A stretch of 64,000 bases of DNA, from NCBI RefSeq assembly GCF_017114865.1, contig NZ_JADEYH010000001.1, positions 186,001-250,000 on the forward strand. The letters run 5' to 3'. Source of the DNA: Streptomyces verrucosisporus. GTDB lineage: Bacteria > Actinomycetota > Actinomycetes > Streptomycetales > Streptomycetaceae. Below the pieces are notes generated by a model. That model did not search any database. It was not told the origin of the DNA and saw only the letters and a list, made by a program, of their open reading frames with translations. Shown one piece after another: positions 57,868 to 64,000 of the stretch; within the stretch, counting starts at the first letter, position 1; each line of letters begins with the position of its first letter. A program made the translations under genes and the position numbers.

Positions 57868-59157
57868 TCAGGCCCCCTTGGCGATGATGGCCTCAGCCGT
57901 CTCGGCCAGTCCTCGCAGGGAGTCGGCCGGGCTGGACTTGCCGAGCAGCGCGCTCTCCAGAGCGGGCTTGAACTCCTCCCGGATCTCCAGCCAGGCCGGC
58001 ACTCCGCCCTCGGAGAAGGCGTGGTCGAGGTTGTCCACCGCGAACGAGATGAGCTTGTTGCCTCTGACGTACTCGGAGTCCGCCGCGCTGAGGACCGCCG
58101 GGATGTTGCCGCGCTGCTCGGCGGCCTGGGGCGAGACCTTCTCCCCGGACAGGTACTCCACCAGGGCCTTGGCCTGCTCGGGATGCTTCGTCTTCGCCGA
58201 CATGGTGGCCAGCGTCCCGCCCTGGAACAGCGCGGGACGCCGCTGGTTCAGCATGAACCCGCCGATCCTGTCCTCCTCGATCAGTTCGGGAGCGCTCTCG
58301 GAGGCCTGGCGCCACATGTCGTTGTGGCCGATCATCATCGCCGCCCGTCCCTGGATGAGGGGAGCGACGACGGCCCCCTTCTGGGTGAAGCCGTAGTCCT
58401 CGATCTTCTCCGTGCGGATGACGTCGACCATCCACTGGAGGGCTTCCACGGCCTCGTCCGAGTCGAAGACGGGCTTCCCGTCGGCGAACAGGTCGCCGCC
58501 GTGCGCCCACATGACCGGCAGGTACGTCTGGCGCAGGTCGTTGCTGAGGATGTCCACGCCGGCCCGGGTCAGCTTGCCGCCCTCGCGGACCGTCAGCTCC
58601 TTGCCCATCTCCATCAGCTCGGTCATGTCCTTGGGTGGTGCGCCGATCCCCGCCTCGGCCAGGATGTCCTTGCGGTAGATGCCTATCCTGGTGTCGAGCA
58701 GGATGGGGCGGCCGTAGGTCCCGCCCTCGTAGATCCCCGGCTCCACAACGCGGGGGTTGTACGTGCTCTCCAGCTCGGACCGGCTCGTCCCGAGGTCGGC
58801 GAGCACGCCCTTCTCGACGAAGGGCGGGATCCAGCCGACGCCCATCAGCATGACGTCGTAGGGCTGGCCCCCCACGATCGACGTGGCCAGTTTCTCGTTG
58901 AGCTTTCCGTACTCGGTGTAGTCCACCTGGACACTGACGCCGGGGTGGTCCTTCTTGAAGTCGGCGAGCAGCGAGGTGAGCAGCTTCTGCCCGTCCGCGC
59001 GGTCGAAGATCGGAGTGAGCAGGCGCAGGGAGGCGTCGCCGCCGCCCCCCTGCTGGGGGGCGGGGCCGCCGCAGGCGGACAGCGCGGCGCCCGCGGCCGC
59101 GGCGGCCCCGAGTCCGAGAAGTCTTCTTCTGGACAGAGCGGAAGTGTGCGTACGCAT
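57868..59157 (-). CDS. ABC solute-binding lipoprotein of the putative alginate importer
   Basis: This 429-residue solute-binding lipoprotein has SRRRLLGLGAAAAAGA with a twin-arginine pair and lipobox LSAC. Body motifs are PIFDRADGQKLL, GGQPYDVMLMGVGW and AMMIGHNDMW, family 1 type. It is only distantly related to the two MalE proteins in the window. ATG at 59157 follows AGGAGTCC. It is the first gene of the operon and faces the LacI regulator across a perfect inverted repeat. Ligand is inferred as unsaturated alginate oligosaccharides. Confidence 0.87.
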   Translation of the reverse strand: MRTHTSALSRRRLLGLGAAAAAGAALSACGGPAPQQGGGGDASLRLLTPIFDRADGQKLLTSLLADFKKDHPGVSVQVDYTEYGKLNEKLATSIVGGQPYDVMLMGVGWIPPFVEKGVLADLGTSRSELESTYNPRVVEPGIYEGGTYGRPILLDTRIGIYRKDILAEAGIGAPPKDMTELMEMGKELTVREGGKLTRAGVDILSNDLRQTYLPVMWAHGGDLFADGKPVFDSDEAVEALQWMVDVIRTEKIEDYGFTQKGAVVAPLIQGRAAMMIGHNDMWRQASESAPELIEEDRIGGFMLNQRRPALFQGGTLATMSAKTKHPEQAKALVEYLSGEKVSPQAAEQRGNIPAVLSAADSEYVRGNKLISFAVDNLDHAFSEGGVPAWLEIREEFKPALESALLGKSSPADSLRGLAETAEAIIAKGA

Positions 59158-59218
59158 GAGGACTCCTGGACGGCGAGAGGACGCGCACTGAACGGATGGC
59201 GTACTTGCGGTAGAGTCA

Positions 59219-59248
59219 GTGCATCGATTTACTGGTGTTTCGATGCAC
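59219..59248. promoter_or_regulatory. Perfect 9-bp inverted repeat, putative operator of the alginate regulator
   Basis: GTGCATCGA (59219-59227) and TCGATGCAC (59240-59248) are perfect inverted copies separated by 12 nt. It lies between the divergent SBP (start 59157) and LacI (start 59323) genes, so it could control both. The arms with the TCGA core resemble LacI-family operator halves. Confidence 0.65.
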
Positions 59249-59322
59249 GAGACACTAGGAACGGCCGTACGGGCTGTCAACACTCCGGAAACAATTCGTT
59301 CTCATTCGCAGGGGAGAGGCCA

Positions 59323-60384
59323 GTGGCGGGGGTAACGATCTATCAGGTGGCGCAGGAGGCGGGGGTCTCGCCGAGCACGGTCTCCAACCTGCTCAACGGC
59401 AGGACCGGCAGGATGCTCCCCGAGACGCGGTCGCGGGTGGAGTCGGCGATCCGCCGCCTCGGCTACCGTCCCAACCGCGCCGCCCGGCAGTTGCGAACCG
59501 GGCGGATCCAGATGCTGGGGCTCGTCGTGCCGTCGGTGGCCAATCCGTTCTGGGGCACCTTCGCCCGGCACCTCGAAGCGGCGGCCCTGGCGGAGGGCTT
59601 CTACATGCTCCTGTGCAACAGCGAGCGTGACCCGGACCGGGAACGCCGCTACGTCGAGGAGCTGTGGGGCGACGGCATCGGCGGAGTGGTGCTGTGCTCC
59701 TCCCTTCCCTCGCTCGACCACGTGAAGCCGACCGTCGAGGAAGGGCTCGGACTGGTCGCCTTCGACCGCACCGCGCAACCCGGTGACCCGCACAGCGTGG
59801 TGAACATCGGGACCGACAACGTCCTCGGCATGCGCCTGGCGACAGAGCACCTCCTGGGGCTGGGGCACACGCGTCTGGCCTTCGTGTCAGGTTCGATCGG
59901 CAGCGTCAACCGTGCCGAGCGGTACAGCGGCTTCCGGCAGGCACTGGACACCGCCGGCCTGCCCCCCTCCGCGGGCATCGTGTGGTCGGGAGCCGACACG
60001 GTGGACTTCGACGACCGGGACACCGCCGAACTCGGGCGGGTCGCCGCACGGGAGATCCTCTCGGCCCCCAACCCGCCGACCGCGATCGTGGCCATCAACG
60101 ACATGTGCGCGCTCGGCGTCGCCACGGGCGCGCGGGAGGCGGGCCTGGTGGTCGGCCGCGACGTTTCCGTGACCGGCTACGACGACATCATGCTCGCGGG
60201 CATGGCCACGCCCGCGCTCACCACGGTGCGGCAGCCCGTGGAGGAGATGGCGGCCACCGCGTTCGCCAAGCTGCGACAGGTCATGGACGGGGGAGGGGGC
60301 GAGTCCGGCCAGTCCATCCTGCACCGGCCCACGCTCGTGGTCCGCGACTCGACCGCGGCGCCCGCCGTGATCACGGTCGCGTAG
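59323..60384 (+). CDS. LacI-family regulator of the alginate locus
   Basis: This 353-residue LacI-type regulator has HTH VTIYQVAQEAGVSPSTVSNL (residues 4-23) and a complete sugar-binding effector domain (RIQMLGLVVPSVANPFWGTF, GYDDIMLAGMATPALTTVRQ). GTG at 59323 follows GGGGAGAGG. It is divergent from the transporter-lyase operon and probably represses it, with alginate oligomers, DEH, KDG or KDPG as possible inducer. It is distinct from the two MalR-like proteins. Confidence 0.9.
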   Translation: MAGVTIYQVAQEAGVSPSTVSNLLNGRTGRMLPETRSRVESAIRRLGYRPNRAARQLRTGRIQMLGLVVPSVANPFWGTFARHLEAAALAEGFYMLLCNSERDPDRERRYVEELWGDGIGGVVLCSSLPSLDHVKPTVEEGLGLVAFDRTAQPGDPHSVVNIGTDNVLGMRLATEHLLGLGHTRLAFVSGSIGSVNRAERYSGFRQALDTAGLPPSAGIVWSGADTVDFDDRDTAELGRVAAREILSAPNPPTAIVAINDMCALGVATGAREAGLVVGRDVSVTGYDDIMLAGMATPALTTVRQPVEEMAATAFAKLRQVMDGGGGESGQSILHRPTLVVRDSTAAPAVITVA

Positions 60385-60458
60385 GTGGGCCGCGACCATG
60401 AACCGGGACCAAGGACACCGGCCGTGCGTACCGGACGGACGCCAGGAGGAGAGCCCAG

Positions 60459-61805
60459 TTGAGTACGGGACCCGGGACCGGTTCCGCCCCCACACCCGAT
60501 GTCCGTGACCGGTGCGGCCCGCCCGCACCCAGAGCTCGTCTGCTGTCCTCGCTGAAGGTCAGGAACTACCGCCTCTTCTTCCTCGGCCAGGTCGTGTCCA
60601 ACAACGGCACCTGGACGCAGCGCATCGCCCAGGACTGGCTGGTCCTCAGCCTGACCGGCTCCTCGACCGCCGTCGGTATCACCACCGCCCTGCAGTTCCT
60701 GCCACTGCTGCTGTTCGGCCTGTACGGCGGGGTCCTCGTCGACCGGCTGCCCAAGCGCCCAGTACTGGCGGCCACCCAGGTGGTCATGGCTCTCACCGCG
60801 CTCGCCCTCGCCGCCCTCACGCTGACCGGCCGTGTCCACGTCTGGCACGTGTACGCCGCCGCCTTCGCGGTCGGCCTCGCCACCGTGTTCGACAATCCGG
60901 CACGCCAGTCCTTCCTCGCCGAGCTGGTCGGCCCGAGCCTGCTGCGGAACGCGGTCGGCCTCAACTCCGCGAACTTCCAGTCCGCCCGTCTGATCGGCCC
61001 GGCCATCGCCGGGCTGCTGATCACCGGTGTCGGTACCGGGTGGGCGTTCCTCCTCAACGGGGTGTCCTTCGCCGCGCCTCTGACCTGCATGATGCTGATG
61101 CGCAACAGGGAACTGCGTGCTGTCGAACGCGCCCCGCGCGGAAAGGGACAGCTGCGCGAGGGCCTGCGCTACGTCGCAGGCCGGCCGGAGTTGCTGTGGC
61201 CCATCGTCCTGGTGGGCTTCTTCGGCACCTTCGCCCTCAACTTCCCGGTCCACCTGTCCGCCTACGCGGACGACGTCTTCGACGCCGGTGCGGGCGCCTA
61301 CAGCCTCTTCAACACCCTGGTCGCGGCGGGCTCGCTGGCCGGAGCGCTGCTCACCGCCCGGCACGAGTCCGCACGGCGGAGACTGCCCTTCCTCGCCGCG
61401 CTGGCCTTCGGCGTCCTGCAGACCGTGGCCGCCGCGGCGCCGACTCTGTGGAGCTTCGCCCTGCTCATGGTCCCCATGGGGTTGTTCGCCATGGTCGTCA
61501 ACGTGGCCACGAACGCCACGATGCAGACCTCCACCGCCGTGACCGTACGGGGCCGGGTCACGGCCCTGTACATGATGGTCCTCCTCGGCGGCGCGCCCCT
61601 CGGCGCTCCCGTGGTCGGCTGGATCACCGACACCTACGGAGCCCGCGCCGGCCTTGCCGCGGCCGGCGCCGTGGCGACGGGGACCGCCGCGGTGACCGGG
61701 TTCCTTCTCCTCAGGGCCGGCGATCACCGTATCGCGGTCGGCTGGCGCCGTCGTCGCCCGTGGATTCGGATCGTGCCCCGAGAACCGGGGAAGAGCGGCG
61801 GCTGA
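60459..61805 (+). CDS. MFS exporter (MFS_3 type)
   Basis: This 448-residue membrane protein has twelve predicted membrane segments. It starts at TTG 60459 with a strong AGGAGGAG. Motifs: NYRLFFLGQVVSNNGTWTQR, FGLYGGVLVDRLPKRPVLA and DNPARQSFLAELVGP are typical of MFS_3/EntS-like exporters. The substrate is unknown. It lies 74 bp downstream of the alginate LacI gene on the same strand, but a functional link is not implied. It ends before a strong bidirectional hairpin shared with glnA. Confidence 0.88.
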   Translation: MSTGPGTGSAPTPDVRDRCGPPAPRARLLSSLKVRNYRLFFLGQVVSNNGTWTQRIAQDWLVLSLTGSSTAVGITTALQFLPLLLFGLYGGVLVDRLPKRPVLAATQVVMALTALALAALTLTGRVHVWHVYAAAFAVGLATVFDNPARQSFLAELVGPSLLRNAVGLNSANFQSARLIGPAIAGLLITGVGTGWAFLLNGVSFAAPLTCMMLMRNRELRAVERAPRGKGQLREGLRYVAGRPELLWPIVLVGFFGTFALNFPVHLSAYADDVFDAGAGAYSLFNTLVAAGSLAGALLTARHESARRRLPFLAALAFGVLQTVAAAAPTLWSFALLMVPMGLFAMVVNVATNATMQTSTAVTVRGRVTALYMMVLLGGAPLGAPVVGWITDTYGARAGLAAAGAVATGTAAVTGFLLLRAGDHRIAVGWRRRRPWIRIVPREPGKSGG

Positions 61806-61941
61806 CGTCTCCCCGCGACCACGGCACGTGGTCGTCGTGCCGGTGCCGCCACCCGGCCGCGGCTCCACGGGCGGGGCCCGAAGTGCGCAGGGCCATCCCG
61901 GGCGCGGGGGGGCCTTCCGCCGCGGCTCGGAGCCCGGGGGC

Positions 61942-62009
61942 ACGGACGCCACAGCCCCCGTGTCCGGCCTGTGGGAGCGCGAGCCGGGCACGGGGGCTGT
62001 GGCGTCCGT
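61942..62009. terminator. Perfect 21-bp bidirectional terminator between MFS and glnA genes
   Basis: Arms 61942-61962 and 61989-62009 are fully complementary over 21 bp. The 26-nt interior can pair further (CCGGC/GCCGG). It begins 3 nt after the minus-strand stop of glnA at 62013, so it serves as the glnA terminator and also blocks read-through from the MFS gene. Confidence 0.9.
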
Positions 62010-62012
62010 CGA

Positions 62013-63422
62013 TCAGATGTCGAAGTACATCTCGAACTCGTGCGGGTGCGGGCGGAGCTGGATCGGGGCGATCTCGTTGGTGCGCTTGTAGTCGATCCAG
62101 GTCTCGATCAGGTCGGAGGTGAAGACGCCGCCGGCCTGCAGGTACTCGTTGTCCGCCTCCAGGGCCTCCAGGACGGCCGGCAGGGAGGTCGGCACCTGCG
62201 GGACGTTCGCGTGCTCCTCCGGAGCCAGCTCGTAGAGGTCCTTGTCGATCGGCTCGGCCGGCTCGATCTTGTTCTTGACGCCGTCGAGACCGGCCAGCAG
62301 CAGGGCCGAGAAGGCCAGGTACGGGTTGGAGGACGGGTCCGGGGCGCGGAACTCCACGCGCTTGGCCTTGGGGTTGGAGCCGGTGATCGGGATGCGCATC
62401 GCCGCGGAGCGGTTGCGCTGCGAGTACACCAGGTTCACCGGGGCCTCGAAGCCGGGCACCAGGCGGTGGTAGGAGTTCACCGTCGGGTTGGTGAAGGCCA
62501 GCAGCGACGGGGCGTGCCTGAGGATGCCGCCGATGTAGTAGCGGGCGGTGTCCGACAGACCCGCGTAGCCCTGCTCGTCGTAGAACAGCGGATCGCCGCC
62601 GGACCACAGCGACTGGTGGACGTGCATGCCCGAGCCGTTGTCGCCGAAGATCGGCTTGGGCATGAAGGTGGCGGTCTTGCCGTTGCGCCAGGCGACGTTC
62701 TTGATGATGTACTTGAACAGCATCAGGTCGTCGGCGGCCGCGAGCAGCGTGTTGAACCTGTAGTTGATCTCCGCCTGGCCGGCGGTGCCGACCTCGTGGT
62801 GCTGGCGCTCGACCTTCAGGCCGACCCGGTCCAGCTCCAGCGACATCTCGGCGCGCAGATCGGCGAAGTGGTCCACCGGCGGGGTCGGGAAGTAGCCGCC
62901 CTTGTAGCGGACCTTGTAGCCGCGGTTGTCCTCCAGCGCACCGGTGTTCCAGGCGCCCGCCTCGGAGTCGATGTGGTAGAAGGACTCGTTCGCGCTGGTC
63001 TGGAAGCGGACGCTGTCGAAGACGTAGAACTCGGCCTCGGGCCCGAAGTAGGCGGTGTCCGCGATGCCGGAGGAGGCGAGGTACGCCTCGGCCTTCTTCG
63101 CCACGTTGCGCGGGTCGCGGCTGTACTGCTCGCCGGTGATCGGGTCGTGGATGAAGAAGTTGATGTTGAGCGTCTTGTCGCGGCGGAACGGGTCCAGGCG
63201 GGCGGTGGACAGGTCCGGCAGCAGCGCCATGTCGGACTCGTGGATCGCCTGGAAGCCGCGGATCGAGGACCCGTCGAAGGCCTGCATCTCGGACGGGTCG
63301 AACGTCGAGGCCGGGATCGTGAAGTGCTGCATGATGCCCGGCAGGTCGCAGAAGCGGACGTCGACGAACTTCACGTCGTTGTCCGCGATGTACTTCTTAG
63401 CCTCGTCGGCGTTCTGGAACAT
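62013..63422 (-). CDS. glnA: Glutamine synthetase type I (GlnA)
   Basis: This 469-residue enzyme forms glutamine from glutamate, ammonia and ATP as a dodecamer in the cytoplasm. Start [12 protein letters not shown] at 63422 has AGGAGG upstream. Typical blocks: [52 protein letters not shown], and [20 protein letters not shown] contains the tyrosine modified by GlnE in the GSI-beta subclass. It is a single gene ending in a 21-bp hairpin. The upstream region has a GlnR-type box (63519-63556). Confidence 0.97.
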   Translation of the reverse strand: MFQNADEAKKYIADNDVKFVDVRFCDLPGIMQHFTIPASTFDPSEMQAFDGSSIRGFQAIHESDMALLPDLSTARLDPFRRDKTLNINFFIHDPITGEQYSRDPRNVAKKAEAYLASSGIADTAYFGPEAEFYVFDSVRFQTSANESFYHIDSEAGAWNTGALEDNRGYKVRYKGGYFPTPPVDHFADLRAEMSLELDRVGLKVERQHHEVGTAGQAEINYRFNTLLAAADDLMLFKYIIKNVAWRNGKTATFMPKPIFGDNGSGMHVHQSLWSGGDPLFYDEQGYAGLSDTARYYIGGILRHAPSLLAFTNPTVNSYHRLVPGFEAPVNLVYSQRNRSAAMRIPITGSNPKAKRVEFRAPDPSSNPYLAFSALLLAGLDGVKNKIEPAEPIDKDLYELAPEEHANVPQVPTSLPAVLEALEADNEYLQAGGVFTSDLIETWIDYKRTNEIAPIQLRPHPHEFEMYFDI

Positions 63423-63518
63423 CCAAGTCCTCCTAGTCCCGCCGCGAGGGGACGGGGTGGCAGCTCGAGTGGCAGTCCAGTGCGATGTCCTGCTGTCGCC
63501 CGACCTTAGATTTGCGGG

Positions 63519-63556
63519 ATTTCTCAAGCATGACCCATTTGTTTCGATGATGTTAA
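63519..63556 (-). promoter_or_regulatory. GlnR box upstream of glnA
   Basis: Read on the minus strand the sequence is TTAAC-n6-GAAAC-n6-GTCAT-n6-GAAAT, matching the known Streptomyces GlnR pattern gTnAC-n6-GaAAC repeated with exact 6-nt spacing. It lies about 100-135 nt upstream of the glnA start. GlnR activates glnA under nitrogen limitation. Confidence 0.85.
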
Positions 63557-63683
63557 CCGGACGAGTGTGCGGACGGTCGCTCCCGGTGTCCTCCCGGTGC
63601 CGCTCCGCCGCCGCCCCCCGGCGCCGCCCTCGCGGCCGTGTACGGCCCCGCGGCCCGGCCGGGTACCCGGTAAGGCCGCGGGT

Positions 63684-63689
63684 TACCGT
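63684..63689 (+). promoter_or_regulatory. -10 box for a probably leaderless RDD gene transcript
   Basis: TACCGT ends 6 nt before the GTG at 63696 and there is no ribosome binding site, which fits Streptomyces leaderless promoters (TANNNT 6-7 nt before the start). No good -35 sequence is seen. Confidence 0.5.
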
Positions 63690-63695
63690 TGACGG

Positions 63696-64000
63696 GTGGA
63701 CAACAGGCAAGCAATCGGATCCTGGCTCTCCGGGCCCAGGGCCGCGGCCGAGCAAATGGGCGCGGACTTCGGCTACCGGGGCGAGAGGCTGGGACTGCCC
63801 GAGGACGGGCCGGGGTCGATCGCCCCGCTGGGGCGCCGGTTCGGCGCGATCTTCATCGACTGGGGCCTGTGCATGCTGATCGCATACGGTCTGCTCACGG
63901 GCGGCGACCTCGGCTCGGCCGGGAACTGGGCCCTGCTGGTCTTCGCGGTGCTCGGCGTCCTCACCGTCGGCACGGTCGGCTTCACACCGGGCAAGCGGCT
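63696..64000 (+). CDS. RDD-family membrane protein (3' end outside window)
   Basis: The visible 101 residues start [20 protein letters not shown] and contain the RDD-type opening [20 protein letters not shown], then a second hydrophobic segment and GFTPGKR. RDD proteins are small integral membrane proteins of mostly unknown function. GTG at 63696 is chosen because TACCGT sits 6 nt upstream and no alternative is better. It is divergent from glnA, as in S. coelicolor as I recall. The rest of the gene is outside the window. Confidence 0.85.
   Translation, partial: MDNRQAIGSWLSGPRAAAEQMGADFGYRGERLGLPEDGPGSIAPLGRRFGAIFIDWGLCMLIAYGLLTGGDLGSAGNWALLVFAVLGVLTVGTVGFTPGKR

Noticed and set aside
57832..59322. 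Long N-terminal extension in frame with the alginate LacI gene
   Set aside because: It runs antisense through the SBP gene; the HTH begins right at GTG 59323, which has a strong ribosome binding site.

Overview
The window is high-GC actinobacterial DNA. Almost every gene is Streptomyces-like: conservon genes, a Streptomyces subtilisin inhibitor, sugar ABC importers without an ATPase gene, frequent GTG/TTG starts, GTGA/ATGA stop-start overlaps and long GC-rich hairpin terminators. It runs from the 3' part of glnE (left edge) to glnA and the start of an RDD membrane protein gene (right edge). From memory of S. coelicolor, glnE, the maltose genes, pullulanase, glnA and an RDD gene lie in this same order there, so the chromosomal core is conserved and the material between about 19 kb and 61.8 kb is largely accessory.

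Layout. (1) 1-2.3 kb: glnE (partial) and a PAP2 membrane phosphatase. (2) 2.3-19 kb: maltodextrin and starch use. A malEFG-aglA-LacI operon (+) faces a second malE-like plus malR-like pair (-) across a shared operator region, followed by a secreted alpha-amylase with a starch-binding domain and a 1800-residue secreted amylase-pullulanase. (3) 19-27 kb: TetR and DUF4253 genes, then secreted hydrolases (GH89 alpha-N-acetylglucosaminidase, Ca-dependent PI-PLC, PhoX-type phosphatase) and a subtilisin inhibitor. (4) 27.4-32 kb: an SRPBCC / unknown / FAD-oxidoreductase operon, a Gfo/Idh/MocA oxidoreductase and an unknown zinc-ribbon-like protein. (5) 32.5-38.8 kb: a conservon (cvnABCD plus P450), an ArsC-like protein, a SulP transporter and an ArsR regulator. 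The P450, the SulP and the ArsR each carry visible lesions. (6) 38.9-47 kb: two paralogous secreted polysaccharide deacetylases, a CBM2 esterase, an HTH regulator, a lipase-type hydrolase, an SGNH hydrolase and small genes. (7) 47-60.4 kb: what looks like a complete alginate utilisation locus. (8) 60.5-64 kb: an MFS exporter, glnA with a recognisable GlnR box, and the RDD gene.

How the parts work together. In the starch region, secreted amylase and amylase-pullulanase would release maltodextrins; MalEFG would import them, energised by an ATPase encoded elsewhere (MsiK is the known partner in Streptomyces), and AglA would release glucose. Repeated TTGC/GCAA motifs in front of malE and of the amylase suggest common LacI-family control. 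In the alginate region, a PL7 lyase, a beta-helix protein and two heparinase II/III-type lyases would cut alginate to unsaturated uronate (DEH). An SDR would reduce DEH to KDG, KdgK would phosphorylate it and KDPG aldolase would split it to pyruvate and glyceraldehyde 3-phosphate. An SBP plus two permeases would import the oligomers, and a divergent LacI regulator with a perfect 9-bp inverted repeat in the intergenic region probably controls the set.

Limits: there were no database searches, so family calls come from motifs and recall. I saw no tRNA, rRNA, CRISPR array, insertion sequence or prophage in the window.
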